A stretch of 42,736 nt of DNA, from the NCBI GenBank assembly GCA_034189505.1, contig JAXHUR010000025.1, forward strand, positions 1 to 42,736, written 5' to 3'. Origin of the DNA: Geoalkalibacter_A sp034189505. Its GTDB lineage: Bacteria > Desulfobacterota > Desulfuromonadia > Desulfuromonadales > Geoalkalibacteraceae. Under the pieces are notes generated by a model. That model was not told the origin of the DNA and did no database searches. It was given only the letters and a program-made list of their open reading frames with translations. Positions 42,639 through 42,736 of the stretch are shown here, one piece after another (the first letter of the stretch is position 1; every line of letters starts with the position of its first letter). The translations under genes and the position numbers were made by a program.

Positions 42639-42736
42639 CTAAAATATCTTCCGCGCCTTCACCTCCCAGCGATGCTCAACCCGCTCGGGATCGGTCTCCC
42701 CCTCATCACGTGTCCCATACGCATAATCCACCGAGA
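42639..42736 (-). CDS. Unidentified protein, C-terminal end (partial)
   Basis: The last 32 codons of a gene that continues beyond the window: it reads SVDYAYGTRDEGETDPERV, then EHRWEVKARKIF and TAG (42639-42641). I do not recognise it. The peptide is highly charged. Codon pattern and absence of stops support a real end of a gene. It would be upstream of, and co-directional with, the DUF559-methyltransferase fusion, separated by the hairpin repeats and a terminator. Confidence 0.6.
   Translation of the reverse strand, partial: SVDYAYGTRDEGETDPERVEHRWEVKARKIF

Overview
The window is about 60% GC and reads as chromosomal DNA of a Gram-negative anaerobe of the Desulfuromonadia (Geobacter/Desulfuromonas/Geoalkalibacter type). 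This assignment is an inference. It rests on the gene order ffh-rpsP-KH-rimM-trmD-SPOUT methyltransferase-rplS-rnhB-yraN, on a selenocysteine-containing SelD next to selB, and on a MurE with the DNPR motif typical of meso-diaminopimelate users. No sequence search was possible.

Layout. (1) 1-1500: the end of selB, then selD with an in-frame UGA (selenocysteine). They are separated by a pair of GC-rich hairpin repeats, and a MITE-like inverted-repeat element follows selD. (2) 1545-6549, minus strand: an operon of a MoxR-type AAA ATPase, a VWA/metallopeptidase-like partner, an unrecognised 134-residue protein and a YyaL-type thioredoxin-domain protein. A perfect run of 16 heptamers (GTCCGTT) lies just upstream of the start of the unrecognised gene. 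(3) 6701-9336: a TatA-like protein, thiol peroxidase Tpx and a B12-binding radical SAM protein. (4) 9374-26956, minus strand: a complete dcw division/cell-wall operon, mraZ-rsmH-ftsL-ftsI-murE-murF-mraY-murD-ftsW-murG-murC-ddl-ftsQ-ftsA-ftsZ, with a consensus promoter, a terminator and no murB. (5) 27014-30881: a CNNM/CorC-type membrane protein and, divergently, ligA plus acylphosphatase. A palindrome lies centred between the two divergent -35 boxes. (6) 30896-39947, minus strand: the ribosome/tRNA-modification block from ffh to rplS, then rnhB-yraN-nadE-rsmI and a single-domain response regulator. A small membrane gene sits antisense between rplS and rnhB. (7) 40074-42736: a DUF3343 protein, a small membrane protein, a DciA-like DUF721 protein, a fusion of a DUF559 (Vsr-like) nuclease domain to a TrmN6-type tRNA methyltransferase, and the end of an unidentified gene.

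Most of the window is housekeeping. The most unusual feature is at the right end. The DUF559 domain, together with its leader, is bounded by 35-bp inverted repeats that match at 32 of 35 positions. The inner repeat is translated as the proline/glycine linker that joins the nuclease domain to the methyltransferase. Repeats of the same family, without a gene between them, lie between selB and selD. This suggests a small mobile cassette (hairpin repeat, DUF559 nuclease, hairpin repeat) that has been captured in frame by trmN6. Other items worth checking are the heptamer tract, the MITE-like element at the selD stop codon, the overlapping divergent ligA/corC promoters, and the terminator whose 3' arm doubles as the ribosome binding site of the fusion gene.
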